From: CALEUX01 sp037439945
GTDB lineage: Bacteria; Bacteroidota; Bacteroidia; Bacteroidales; Marinilabiliaceae
Direction: 5' to 3'
NCBI GenBank assembly: GCA_037439945.1
Contig: JBBIVA010000047.1
Coordinates: 1-24,352 of the forward strand
Length of the DNA stretch: 24,352 nt
The notes beneath the pieces were generated by a model. That model was not told where the DNA came from and did not search any database. It saw only the letters and a program-made list of their open reading frames with translations. Both the position numbers and the translations under genes were made by a program. Positions 1-8,082 of the stretch are shown here, piece by piece. Positions within the stretch are counted from its first letter, which is position 1, and every line of letters starts with the position of its first letter.

Positions 1-55
1 TAATCCCGGCTAAGTCATTAGTTCATTGCCTTTCTAATGACTAATCAGGGTTTAA
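1..55 (+). repeat. R1 dispersed repeat, copy C (right end only)
   Basis: The first 46 bases are identical to 16714-16759 inside R1 copy B, apart from the last base. They contain the terminal R1 hairpin: AGTCATTAG at 13-21 pairs with CTAATGACT at 34-42 (9 bp, 12-nt loop), and the outer arm is ATCCC at 3-7 with GGGTTT at 48-53. The left part of the element would lie outside the window. Confidence 0.8.
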
Positions 56-484
56 AATTGATAATTAATTGATCAGGATAATAAAAACCAGATTGTTTAC
101 TTCCTGCCACTTAGTTGTATTTTTGTGTCCATTAAAAGGATACAGTAGATCAAACGGAATTCGAAAAAACCTTCTCCTCTGAAAAGAACTGCATTAAATA
201 CTTGATTGAAGTTAAGGGGTCCATTGGTTGCTAATGTTATAATTGTTTACAAACCGATTATTTGGTTTAATCGTTGAAAATAATGAAATGTTAGCCGTTT
301 AGCTCAGTTGTGGCATTTACTTCACAAATGTTATAAAAAACAAGATTTAATAATACTTCAATTCATATGGCAAGAAGTAAATACCCTGATAATAAAATTT
401 TGAATATCCACTGATTGGAAAACAATAAGCTCACTTACAGCCAAATTTTTAAAATAAAACTGTAATATTAAATATCAATGTCGT

Positions 485-600
485 TTAGTTAAGCACTTTT
501 ACCCCTAAATCCCCTAAAGGGGACTTTACAAGATGCCCTGAAAATTCTCCCTTCAGGAAGTTAGGGGGTAGAATGAGTAGCAATGAATTTTCTTAACTAA
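485..600. repeat. Nested palindromic intergenic element
   Basis: TTAGTTAAG at 485-493 is the exact reverse complement of CTTAACTAA at 592-600. Inside, about 25 bases beginning TACCCCTAAATCCCC at 500 are imperfectly complementary to the stretch ending GTTAGGGGGTA at 570. The internal CCCCTAAAGGGG is itself palindromic. The G/C runs stand out in an AT-rich background. This is compatible with a short palindromic intergenic repeat or a MITE-like relic. Only one copy is visible here. Confidence 0.6.
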
Positions 601-743
601 CCTACATTTATATTTAATTACCTATTATCATTTCATTGACAAAATCATTTTACAAATTCCTGTAATATGAAGAAAGGACAAAAAGTTTAACATCAATTAA
701 CTTGAATTTAGACTATTTTACTGAATTTAGACAGATATTTGTA

Positions 744-830
744 ACAGATTTTTTTCATAGATTTGGATTTGGTTAACAAAGGCTGATTTAAGGGGAAAGG
801 ACAGATTTATAAATCTGTCCTTTTATTTTT
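744..830 (+). repeat. Tandem hairpin unit 1, terminator-like
   Basis: This is the first of two related units. It starts ACAGATTTTTTTCATAGA and runs through AAGGGGAAAGG into a perfect stem, AAAGGACAGATTT (796-808) with AAATCTGTCCTTT (811-823), followed by TATTTTTT. The stem plus T-tract is a textbook intrinsic terminator shape on the plus strand. No gene precedes it in the window, so it may end a transcript starting within or left of this region, or belong to a small RNA. Confidence 0.55.
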
Positions 831-929
831 TATGGAATTTCAAAAAAAGTACTCCTTAATTGATGTTAAATTAACAACCATTAACACCGTTTAAACCTTA
901 TTCACCGGTATTTTTATCATTTTTGCATC

Positions 930-1008
930 ACAGATTTTTCATAGACTTAGATTGGGTTCAAAAACAGATTAAGGGGAAAGGGTAGATTTTTTAATCTACC
1001 TTTTTTTT
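930..1008 (+). repeat. Tandem hairpin unit 2, terminator-like
   Basis: This is the second unit, 186 bp downstream of the first and alignable along its whole length (ACAGATTTTTCATAGACT, then AAGGGGAAAGG). Its stem is AAAGGGTAGATT (977-988) with AATCTACCTTTT (993-1004), loop TTTT, and eight T residues from 1001. Two stem positions differ from unit 1 with matching changes on the other arm: A-T becomes G-C and C-G becomes T-A. The stem is therefore preserved although the sequence changed. Confidence 0.55.
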
Positions 1009-1171
1009 ATTCTTTGTTTTTTCAAGCATTATTCTTATTTTCATACATAAATAAGAAATGTTCTTCTGGTTTATTAATTTATAATTCAGGCTCAAAGCGG
1101 TTAAATAAGATTTGCTAAGTTTAGTTTCGTAATTTATAGAAAACATCTCAACCATAATTCAAAATTTCACT

Positions 1172-1873
1172 ATGGACAATCTGTTTCTTAAATACATGCG
1201 TGAAAGAACAGGAAAGCGTAAATCCAGCGGTCTTGAGTTTTACGCCCCTGGTCCTGTAATAACTATATCACGTGAATATGGTTGCCCCGGAAGGCGAATA
1301 GCCCGTAAGCTTTCTGAAACACTTTCGGAGAAAAACAGACGCCTTGGAAGAGATGTTGAGTGGCGTTGGATTAGTAAAGAAATAATTGAGGAGTCGGCCC
1401 GTGAATTAAAACTATCCCCTTCATTAATTGAGGATTTATCGGATTATAGAACCCGTGGTTTTTTTGAAAACCTTGCTCTTTTCTTTTCAGATGAGTTTTA
1501 TCCTGGCGATGTAAAAATAAAAAATACAATTGCACGGTTTATTTTTAATGCCGCATCTGAAGGAAATGTTGTAATTGTTGGTCGGGCCGGGGAATCTATT
1601 ACCAAAAACTTTGAAAAATCATTTCATGTAAAACTTCAGGCCCCAATTGAATGGAGGGCGCAGGAAGTTGCCAATTCATTTGGAATGAGCATTTCAGAAG
1701 CTAAGAGGGAAGCCTACGAAATAGATCGCCGAAGGGCACAATTCCGAAATTATTTTGAAAAGGACCGCCCTGATATTGACTTTTTTGATGCCTTTTTTAA
1801 TTGTGCAACCATGAGCGATGAAGAGATTGTGGAATTGATATTAATTGTTGCAGAAACAAGGGGCTTTGTTTAA
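1172..1873 (+). CDS. Cytidylate kinase-like family protein
   Basis: A 233-residue P-loop kinase-like protein of the cytidylate kinase-like family, which has the NMP-kinase fold. The N-terminal VITISREYGCPGRRIARKL (29-47) is the modified phosphate-binding loop typical of this family, in which ISREYGxxG takes the place of the classic GxxGxGKS. NVVIVGRAG (132-140) and the arginine-rich IDRRRAQ (184-190), in the position of the lid arginines, also fit. By analogy it would phosphorylate CMP or a related substrate in the cytosol, but members of this divergent family are mostly uncharacterised, and Bacteroidota usually carry a separate canonical Cmk. The gene stands alone, ending 11 bp from the convergent kinase-like gene. 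The start is the first ATG of an uninterrupted frame; no strong Shine-Dalgarno is visible, as is usual in this phylum. Confidence 0.85.
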   Translation: MDNLFLKYMRERTGKRKSSGLEFYAPGPVITISREYGCPGRRIARKLSETLSEKNRRLGRDVEWRWISKEIIEESARELKLSPSLIEDLSDYRTRGFFENLALFFSDEFYPGDVKIKNTIARFIFNAASEGNVVIVGRAGESITKNFEKSFHVKLQAPIEWRAQEVANSFGMSISEAKREAYEIDRRRAQFRNYFEKDRPDIDFFDAFFNCATMSDEEIVELILIVAETRGFV

Positions 1874-1884
1874 TTGGGCAAATG

Positions 1885-2724
1885 CTACTGATATTGTTTC
1901 ATAAGTGAAATGGCTTCAGGTTTATACCCCTGTCCGAAAATATTCAGGTGGTTCAAAACATGATAAAGTGTATAAATGCCCTGCCTGTATTCATGTCCCT
2001 GCAACAAGGGAAAAGTATCATCATACGAGGTATAAAACAATTCCGAAAAGCCCCCAAAAAGTTTAGTCATAGCCAGTTCAGCCTCTCTATGGCCATAATA
2101 AACGGCCGGGTCTATTAAAACAGGTTCACCATTTAAACCAACAATATAATTTCCTCCCCACAAATCTCCATGTATTAGCGAGGGGGCTTCCTGGCTGCCA
2201 TTTAATATTGAATGCAGCCTTTTTTCAATCTTAGAAAACAGATTTTTAAAATTGTTATCTACATATCCATTTTTCTCAGCAAGCTTATATTGGTAAAGGA
2301 GTCGGTTTTCAAAATAAAATGATATCCAGTCTGATGATTGCGGCAAATTAATTTGTGGGTTTGTTCCAATAAAATTATCCTCGTAAAAGCCAAAGAATTC
2401 GCTTTGGTGGCGATGCAAGGCTGCAAGCTGTTTGCCAAAAACTTCAAAAAAAAAACCTGCTTTATTTCCCTGTGCAATATACTCCATAACTAACATACTT
2501 TTATCGGCAAATAAAACACGTGGTACACGTATTGCACCACTAATTTCCAACTCCTTAAGCCCATTGGCTTCTTTTATGCCCATATCCTTTGAATACAATT
2601 TAACCGTAAACTTTTGTCCTGATACTACCGAAATTTTTTTTGTATCGGAAATACATCCCCCTCCCAGGTTTTCAATTGAAGTTACTTTATCATCCAAAAT
2701 TTCTTCAAGCTTTTTAATATTCAT
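1885..2724 (-). CDS. Fructosamine kinase family protein
   Basis: A 279-residue protein with the aminoglycoside-phosphotransferase/protein-kinase-like fold, close to the usual length of fructosamine-3-kinase relatives. The catalytic segment LIHGDLWGGNYIV (183-195) carries H185, D187 and N192. The metal-binding aspartate is D205 in VLIDPAVYYGHREAELAM, where the GHREAELAM tail is characteristic of the family. An N-terminal GGGCISDTKKI (21-31) resembles the nucleotide-binding loop, and VKLY (41-44) holds the ATP-binding lysine. Such enzymes phosphorylate ketosamines or ribulosamines on glycated amines so that the adduct falls off, a protein-repair role. The substrate here cannot be read from sequence. 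It is a single gene, divergent from the hydrolase at 2840 across about 115 bp. Confidence 0.88.
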   Translation of the reverse strand: MNIKKLEEILDDKVTSIENLGGGCISDTKKISVVSGQKFTVKLYSKDMGIKEANGLKELEISGAIRVPRVLFADKSMLVMEYIAQGNKAGFFFEVFGKQLAALHRHQSEFFGFYEDNFIGTNPQINLPQSSDWISFYFENRLLYQYKLAEKNGYVDNNFKNLFSKIEKRLHSILNGSQEAPSLIHGDLWGGNYIVGLNGEPVLIDPAVYYGHREAELAMTKLFGGFSELFYTSYDDTFPLLQGHEYRQGIYTLYHVLNHLNIFGQGYKPEAISLMKQYQ

Positions 2725-2839
2725 TTATTGCTAATATTAGTTTTTAAAGAACTATGTTTTTAAATTTAAACTTATTTTCAATACGGGTCAATTATTCTAT
2801 ATAAACACCCATGTTTTGTATATTTATAAATTCCAGGCC

Positions 2840-3874
2840 ATGAATAACCTTTTACCGGAACCATATTATGCCAATATTATAAAGATTAAAGTAATATTGA
2901 AAAATTTAATACTTTTTATATTTATTTCAATTACAAACACTAATATTTATCCACAACTTCAAAAAAAATATCCTTCAACTGCCGATACTTCATATTCTGC
3001 TTATAGTGAGTTTATTAAATACCGAAAAGAATTTCCATTTATCTCAATTGCAGGAATTGGAGATACTTCAGAAATCAAAATATTTCGTGATATTGTTTAT
3101 GCGAAGTATGACAACAGGCTATTGCACCTGGATGTAATCACTCCAAATATCAAAAACCAGGATAAACGTCCGGTTATTATCTTAATTCACGGCGGAGGTT
3201 GGCGAAGTGGGAATAAAATGATGGAATGGCCAATGGCCTTTGAGCTTGCAAGAAGGGGCTATTCCACAGTTTGTGTTGAATACAGGTTATCGGGTGAAGC
3301 ACTTTACCCTTCAGCTGTATCAGATGTTCAGGCATCTATAAGGTGGGTGCGTGCTAACGCCAAAACTTTTAATTTTGATACTAAAAGAATAGTAATTCAG
3401 GGTAATTCGGCCGGAGGGCAAATTGCCGCCTTATTAGGTAGCATTAACAGGCACCATAAGCGGTTTACCAACAATCTGTATAAGAAATTTTCAAGCCGGG
3501 TTGATGCAGTTGTAAATATTGATGGTATTTTAGCCTTTATCCATCCGGAATCAGGTGAGGGACAAGACAAACCCGGGAAACTATCTGCTGCAACACTATG
3601 GTTTGGCTCACCTGTTACAGAAGATTCGGTTAGCAGAATTGAGGCTTCAGCATTGAACCATGTTAACAAAAAGTCAGCACCAATTCTATTTTTAAATAGC
3701 TCTATTCCGCGCTTTCACAGTGGCAGGGATGATATGACCGTACTTTTAAAAGAATATAAAATATACACCTCGGTTCATGAATTTAAAAATACAATGCATA
3801 CCTTTTGGCTGTTTAACCCATGGTTTATTGAAAGTGTTGAAATAATTGATAAGTTTTTAAAGAATGTGTTATAA
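2840..3874 (+). CDS. Secreted alpha/beta hydrolase (esterase/lipase family)
   Basis: A carboxylesterase-like alpha/beta hydrolase of 344 residues from the ATG at 2840; a TTG at 2816 would add eight residues. The N-terminus has a lysine followed by a hydrophobic stretch (NLILFIFISI) and then a polar segment, so it is probably exported as a secreted protein. The oxyanion-hole motif LIHGGGWRSGN and the nucleophile elbow QGNSAGGQ (serine at about residue 190) are clear. The likely acid lies in GRDDMTVLLKEY, and the likely histidine is in NTMHTFW near the C-terminus. The HGGGW plus GxSxGG pattern suggests an acetyl-xylan or feruloyl esterase-like or general esterase role. The substrate is unknown, and no polysaccharide-utilisation genes flank it. 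It is monocistronic and convergent with sua5. Confidence 0.83.
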   Translation: MNNLLPEPYYANIIKIKVILKNLILFIFISITNTNIYPQLQKKYPSTADTSYSAYSEFIKYRKEFPFISIAGIGDTSEIKIFRDIVYAKYDNRLLHLDVITPNIKNQDKRPVIILIHGGGWRSGNKMMEWPMAFELARRGYSTVCVEYRLSGEALYPSAVSDVQASIRWVRANAKTFNFDTKRIVIQGNSAGGQIAALLGSINRHHKRFTNNLYKKFSSRVDAVVNIDGILAFIHPESGEGQDKPGKLSAATLWFGSPVTEDSVSRIEASALNHVNKKSAPILFLNSSIPRFHSGRDDMTVLLKEYKIYTSVHEFKNTMHTFWLFNPWFIESVEIIDKFLKNVL

Positions 3875-3973
3875 AGTTTCTGCCAATATTGATAGGCCGG
3901 AATAATTCCTAAATTTACATTTTCCCAAATTCAAAATTAGTTTGTAATCATCAAATCCAACTTCCGAAAAAAC

Positions 3974-4954
3974 TCAAATATCAGCGGATTTATCAGAAAA
4001 CCTGAATGCACCTTTTTTGAGTCTGTCCATTATTGCAACACCAATACCCTCTTCACGCACTTTTATTGCGTAAATCACTTTTACATTTATATCTGCTTCA
4101 AAGTCATGAAGTGCAGCAAACATTTTGGATGCCCCCTCAATTAAATCACCCTTTTTCGATAATATGGCAACCCTGTTATTGTAATTACCAGTTAATGATT
4201 CAGGTTCAAACACAATTAAACCGGCATTATCGGGTAACACATCCGGCTCTTTATCAACCAGGTAAAGTGGCTTTACAGGTGAGTAATGGCTTTTTAACTG
4301 GCCCGGCGCCTGAATATGGTCTTCTGTGTTTGATACCCTTACTTCAATACCAGGAAAATCAATTTTAATTTGATTAGCTGTAATTGCCCCTGGACGCAAT
4401 ATTTCAATAGTTTTGTCAATAACAGCCACTATTGTTGATTCAATCCCAATGGTTGATTTACCTCCTTCAATAATATAATCAACATGTGCCAGTTGTTCTC
4501 GTACATGAGCCGATTTGGTAGGACTCAACCTGCCGAAAAGGTTTGCACTTGGCGCAGCTATTGGTACACCGGCAAGCTTTAAAAGTTCAAGTGCAATTTT
4601 ATGACCAGGCATTCTAACTCCAACAGTGGGTAAACCCGATGTTACAACATCGGGCACTAATGAGCTTTTCCTTCCAACAATGGTAAGCGGGCCAGGCCAA
4701 TATCTGGCGGCAAGGTCTGTTACAAGTTTTGGTATTGGTTTTTCATACACTTTTTCCAAATCACCAATATTACCAATATGTAAAATCAATGGATCGAAGG
4801 ATGGTCTTTTTTTCGCTTCAAAAATCCTGACTACTGCTTCAGGATCAAAACCGTTTGCTCCAAGACCATAAACTGTTTCAGTTGGAAAAGCAACCAATTT
4901 GCCTTCCAGTATAACTTTTGATGCATATAAAATATCCTTCCCGGTATTCATCAT
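3974..4954 (-). CDS. sua5: L-threonylcarbamoyladenylate synthase (Sua5/YrdC family)
   Basis: A 326-residue enzyme that makes threonylcarbamoyl-AMP from threonine, bicarbonate and ATP, the first step of t6A37 formation in ANN-decoding tRNAs. The N-terminal YrdC domain (about 10-200) shows FPTETVYGLGANG, KKRPSFDPLILHI, GPLTIV, GVRMPGH, APSANLFGRLSPT and a domain-ending ILRPGAIT. The linker APGQLKSHYSPVKP matches the conserved Sua5 linker (PGxxxxHYxP). It leads into the C-terminal Sua5 domain, so this is the long Sua5/YwlC form and not the short TsaC form. Translation may begin at 4954 or the adjacent ATG at 4951. A complete promoter lies just upstream (4985-5015). The gene appears monocistronic. 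Confidence 0.95.
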   Translation of the reverse strand: MMNTGKDILYASKVILEGKLVAFPTETVYGLGANGFDPEAVVRIFEAKKRPSFDPLILHIGNIGDLEKVYEKPIPKLVTDLAARYWPGPLTIVGRKSSLVPDVVTSGLPTVGVRMPGHKIALELLKLAGVPIAAPSANLFGRLSPTKSAHVREQLAHVDYIIEGGKSTIGIESTIVAVIDKTIEILRPGAITANQIKIDFPGIEVRVSNTEDHIQAPGQLKSHYSPVKPLYLVDKEPDVLPDNAGLIVFEPESLTGNYNNRVAILSKKGDLIEGASKMFAALHDFEADINVKVIYAIKVREEGIGVAIMDRLKKGAFRFSDKSADI

Positions 4955-4984
4955 TCAATAACCTATAATATGTTTTATTTGGGA

Positions 4985-5015
4985 CAAAGGTATATTTAAC
5001 GGTTGGTTTATCAAA
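4985..5015 (-). promoter_or_regulatory. Promoter of sua5, Bacteroidota type
   Basis: Reading the minus strand, TTTG (5015-5012) is followed by exactly 19 nt and then TACCTTTG (4992-4985). This matches the known Bacteroidota sigma-ABfr consensus, TTTG-N19-TAnnTTTG. The -7 element lies about 30 nt upstream of the sua5 start codon, giving a short leader. Confidence 0.7.
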
Positions 5016-5055
5016 AAATCAGGAAAATGAAAATAAACAACAGAAATTTAATTTT

Positions 5056-5296
5056 TTAAAACCAAATTTGTCTTTAGCCTATTTTTCTAATTACAGTTAT
5101 TAAAAATTTATAGTCTTAAGTTGTTGGTTATGTGACTTCTATTTTAACAAACCGCTTAAGAAAAACTAAATATTTGTAATCAGAAATATTTACAAATTAA
5201 GGTTTTCTAAAGCAGCCTGTACCAACAATCCGGTAGGGTTAAACCCGGCTAAGCCATTAGTTCATTGCATTCATAATGACTAATTTGGGTTTAAAA
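5056..5296 (+). repeat. R1 dispersed repeat, copy A (complete, about 240 bp)
   Basis: This copy aligns along its whole length with 16531-16768, with scattered substitutions. Its ends are imperfect inverted repeats: the left TTTAAAACCAAATTTGTC resembles the reverse complement of the right end, TTTAAACCCAAATTAGTC. Conserved internal hairpins are AGAAAAACT (5159-5167) with AGGTTTTCT (5200-5208), enclosing ATTTGTAA (5172-5179) with TTACAAAT (5190-5197); TACC/GGTA around 5220-5235; and a terminal hairpin with outer arm AAACCC (5241-5246) and GGGTTT (5287-5292). It has no reading frame. It lies between two minus-strand genes, and nothing else of note was seen in 4955-5445 apart from the sua5 promoter and the DUF4914 terminator. 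Confidence 0.8.
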
Positions 5297-5383
5297 ATAA
5301 CTATCACATAAAATTAACCTGATATAACATAAAACCTGTAATCATTTACAATCAATTCAGGAGCAAATTGATAATTAACCATT

Positions 5384-5423
5384 TCTTTAAAAAAATAGCC
5401 GGTCAAATAAATGGCCGGCTATT
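5384..5423 (-). terminator. Intrinsic terminator of the XRE-cupin/DUF4914 unit
   Basis: On the minus strand, 23 nt after the DUF4914 stop, a GC-rich stem is formed by 5415-5423 (CCGGCTATT on plus) and 5394-5402 (AATAGCCGG on plus). It can be extended by two more pairs and is followed directly by seven T residues. Strong stem plus T-tract is the classic Rho-independent signal. Confidence 0.8.
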
Positions 5424-5445
5424 AAATAAATAACCTATTTTAAAA

Positions 5446-7362
5446 CTATTTGCTTTTTTTAAGAAAAGCGTATTGATATTCCATAGGTAAAAGTTGGTTA
5501 TACTCATCAACGGAAGCTCCATTCATACAAGCTTCAATTATTTTGCGTCCCAATGGTAACAGATCAGGTTGCAAATATTTTGCCAACTTTTCCTTAAAGA
5601 ACCCGTAAAGTATTTCAGCTCCCTTATCATATCCGGCCTCACCCACTTCAGGTTGTTTATATACTTTCAGGAAACGTGAAGGAATTTTTGACCCTTCAAT
5701 TGTAATATAATTAAGTTCGTATCCCAAAAGGGGACAACGGGAAGGTTGATACTGTTCAACCGGGAATTTGGCATTTCCCCGACGGGTAAGATACTCACGC
5801 ATTAACAATTGTGGTTTAAATCCTACTTTCCAAGAACCAATATGCTGGTTTGGAACCAAAGTATAACGAACCCTTGGTGTATTAATAATTTGCTCAAGCA
5901 AAAGGTTTGCCTGTGCCACCCTTTCGCCGGTAGCAAACGGACCATAAGATCCAACACCTTCACTTCCCATACCACCGGTACCTACAATACTTGGATTAGC
6001 ATGGCCCCTTGGGCTTACTAAACGCCACAACCATGCAAGTGCAGGAGGTAGAATATGGAACATCCCAACAATACCGTACGTTGGGTTTTCTGCAGAGCAG
6101 GGCGGGGTCCTGATCCCGAAACTACGGATATCGACAGTAACAGGTTTTTTTACAACATTGGGAACTATATCGCGTGGTAAAATAACCCGTGGATTTGGGC
6201 ATGGTTTACCCGGTTCATCCATTTTGTGGTTCCAAATTAATGCAATACCGTTTGGTTTGGTTTCAATATTTAAAAATAAAACCGGTTTTGGAGGATTTAT
6301 GGTAATCTTTTCAAGAGATGGATCATCGCCATATTTTGTTATACTGTCGGTTCTGATAAACCAGGCATTTTCAGCATCATAAAGTGATAATTTACCCCTT
6401 CCCTTCTGGAAATTGGTATGACACAGGGCTATATCATCAGTTACAGGATTAAACGAACAGAATAAAGGTATGTTAATATGTCTTTTTTCTTCAGTTTTTA
6501 TATTAGTTCCTATAACAACCTGCCCGTTTGGTTCACGAATAATATGCTGCAACATTTCACTTTTACCTCCCCCACTGGCGCCTTCATGCATAAACACTGT
6601 TGAATTATCATAAGGGCTTATGGCTTGAACAGTAGAACAGTGGGCTGCAACCCAACCTTCCTTTTCGCCTTTTGCAATTAAAACCCCGTAAAGACCTTTT
6701 TTGGCACTTGGTCCGGGGTAAAGGTTGTATGAGTACATTTCATGTAAACCATCAAGACGATTGTGGATTACCTTTTGTTTGCCATTAAAATGTGTATGGC
6801 GGAATGGTGGCGCAACATAAATTGCAGATTCAATTTTGAACCCTTCGGGTATTTCATTAACAGGGACAACTCTTTGTAAAAAAGCCAATCCTAATGCAAA
6901 AAATCCTGCGTTTGCCGGAGCAATAACAATACCACCAACGCCTGCCGGGAAATCACCGGCATAATATAAATATGTGGCTAATTTCTGCTTCTTCATCCAG
7001 TCAAAGGTCTCTTTGCGGACAACTTCAAAATCGTACCCAAATGCATCCTTAAAGCGTGGATGATCAGTTGGTTTATTGTCAGCAATTACTAAAGTGTCAG
7101 GATCGCGACGCCGCATGTACGATTCGGTGTAATTTGCCGAAATACCGTTAGAAACGCGGTGTACAACTGCTTCAACATACTCTCCTTTGCCAGGCACCTC
7201 GTATTTTACTTCAAATGAATCGCTTTGTGGACCCCCGACACTCGCATCCACCAACTCATCAGAAGAATTAAAAACAGTAACATCCACAGCTTGAGTTAAA
7301 AGATCCCTGACCTGGGGAGGTACTGCCACTCCCATTTTCTCTAATTCATTAAGAATATTCAT
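5446..7362 (-). CDS. DUF4914 family protein, HprK/PEPCK-like P-loop
   Basis: A 638-residue cytosolic protein that I recognise as DUF4914, a family of this length with no established function. The clear motif is a Walker A loop, EGASGGGKSEM (260-270), with K267 and S268. The GxSGxGKSE form resembles HPr kinase/phosphorylase (GxSGxGKSE) and PEP carboxykinase (GxSGTGKT) more than standard P-loops. A following beta-strand segment, AWFIRTDSITKYGDD (333-347), could supply the metal-binding acid. The C-terminal half has conserved-looking GTGGMGSEGVGSYGPFATGER (461-481) and cysteines at 302, 314, 388, 422 and 543. There is no signal peptide or membrane segment. Kinase or carboxykinase-like chemistry is inference from one motif. 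It is the second gene of a unit with the XRE-cupin regulator 56 bp upstream and ends at a strong terminator. Confidence 0.85.
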   Translation of the reverse strand: MNILNELEKMGVAVPPQVRDLLTQAVDVTVFNSSDELVDASVGGPQSDSFEVKYEVPGKGEYVEAVVHRVSNGISANYTESYMRRRDPDTLVIADNKPTDHPRFKDAFGYDFEVVRKETFDWMKKQKLATYLYYAGDFPAGVGGIVIAPANAGFFALGLAFLQRVVPVNEIPEGFKIESAIYVAPPFRHTHFNGKQKVIHNRLDGLHEMYSYNLYPGPSAKKGLYGVLIAKGEKEGWVAAHCSTVQAISPYDNSTVFMHEGASGGGKSEMLQHIIREPNGQVVIGTNIKTEEKRHINIPLFCSFNPVTDDIALCHTNFQKGRGKLSLYDAENAWFIRTDSITKYGDDPSLEKITINPPKPVLFLNIETKPNGIALIWNHKMDEPGKPCPNPRVILPRDIVPNVVKKPVTVDIRSFGIRTPPCSAENPTYGIVGMFHILPPALAWLWRLVSPRGHANPSIVGTGGMGSEGVGSYGPFATGERVAQANLLLEQIINTPRVRYTLVPNQHIGSWKVGFKPQLLMREYLTRRGNAKFPVEQYQPSRCPLLGYELNYITIEGSKIPSRFLKVYKQPEVGEAGYDKGAEILYGFFKEKLAKYLQPDLLPLGRKIIEACMNGASVDEYNQLLPMEYQYAFLKKSK

Positions 7363-7418
7363 GATAATTGGTTTATCTGTTTAACCATTTTATATAAAAA
7401 AAATATATTAACTGCAAA

Positions 7419-7970
7419 TTATATATTTGCAGGGGTTACAACCCATAACAATTCAGCCTCTTCAAAGTTTTTATTTGAAACATGTTGAAACCTTGATGAA
7501 TTATAATAGATACTATCCCCTGTTTTTAAATTGTAGGAGCTGTCCTCCAGTTCAAAATCAACTTCTCCTTTTAATACATGACATAACTCCTGTCCGGAAT
7601 GAGCTTTAAAAAACCCGGTTGAATCAGAATCCTGCGCCATTACCAGTAAAAAAGTATCCATTAGTTTACCCGTTTCATGGTGAGATAAGAGGTACAAAGA
7701 TGTACCAGTTGCATTTTTATTGACAAATTTTCTTTCTGAATATTTTATCAGAGGATTCTTATCCATACCGTCAGAATCTCCAATCAACTCACCAACAGTG
7801 GAATTCAGTGCACCTGAAATGGCCTTTAAAGTTAATATTGATGGAAAGGCTTTGGCGTTTTCGATTTGTGACAATGCACCAGCACTAATTCCAGCTATTC
7901 TTGCAACATCATTGAGCTGCATTTGCAAAACTTCCCGCCTTTTCTTAATCCGTTCGCCTAATCGCTTCAT
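7419..7970 (-). CDS. XRE-family regulator with C-terminal cupin domain
   Basis: A 183-residue DNA-binding protein. Residues 5-60 form an XRE/Cro helix-turn-helix (LGERIKKRREVLQMQLNDV, then AGISAGALSQIENAKAFPSI with LTLKAISGALNSTVGELIG). Residues about 105-180 form a small cupin barrel (AHSGQELCHVLKGEVDFEL, then DSIYYNSSRFQHVSN). This is the architecture of PuuR/SinR-like regulators in which the cupin senses a small ligand. The ligand is unknown; the cupin retains a histidine in each half (HSGQELCH, RFQHVSN). It precedes DUF4914 by 56 bp on the same strand and is likely its regulator. A consensus promoter (8083-8113) and a palindrome in the leader (7985-8003) suggest autoregulation. Confidence 0.92.
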   Translation of the reverse strand: MKRLGERIKKRREVLQMQLNDVARIAGISAGALSQIENAKAFPSILTLKAISGALNSTVGELIGDSDGMDKNPLIKYSERKFVNKNATGTSLYLLSHHETGKLMDTFLLVMAQDSDSTGFFKAHSGQELCHVLKGEVDFELEDSSYNLKTGDSIYYNSSRFQHVSNKNFEEAELLWVVTPANI

Positions 7971-7984
7971 TTCTTTTTAAAATA

Positions 7985-8003
7985 TTAATGGTGGGCCCAT
8001 TAA
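7985..8003. promoter_or_regulatory. Candidate operator: TTAATGG-N5-CCATTAA palindrome
   Basis: A perfect 7-bp inverted repeat, TTAATGG (7985-7991) and CCATTAA (7997-8003), with spacer TGGGC, lies 15 nt upstream of the XRE-cupin start. It falls inside the predicted leader and well downstream of the predicted promoter. Its position and symmetry suit binding by a dimeric XRE regulator. No second copy was noticed in the window. Alternatively it could form a weak leader hairpin. Confidence 0.4.
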
Positions 8004-8082
8004 ACAGTCCATTCTTTTTTTTTGCTTTATAAGCATATATTTTCTACAATCCTTTTTTGAACACGACTTTTTTAAACCGACG

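Larger units (their letters stand above)
1..1171. other. Non-coding, repeat-rich intergenic region
   Basis: No convincing reading frame occurs in the first 1.17 kb on either strand. The stretch holds the right-hand end of dispersed repeat R1 (1-55), a palindromic element (485-600), and two related hairpin units (744-830 and 930-1008), each ending in a terminator-like stem followed by T residues. The rest is AT-rich with no recognised structure. A perfect Bacteroidota -7 motif was not found in front of the gene at 1172; the nearest, TAAGTTTA, has one mismatch. Confidence 0.6.

Noticed and set aside
293..335. A tRNA-like 5' half (GCCGTTTAGCTCAGTTGTGG, then a 5-bp stem with a 7-nt loop containing TTC)
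   Set aside because: The D-stem does not close properly, the base before the would-be anticodon is C and not T, and no variable or T-arm follows. It could be a tRNA relic, but chance resemblance is as likely.
2816..2839. A TTG start for the secreted hydrolase
   Set aside because: An ATG follows eight codons later and leaves the signal-peptide-like segment intact; the extra residues add nothing recognisable.
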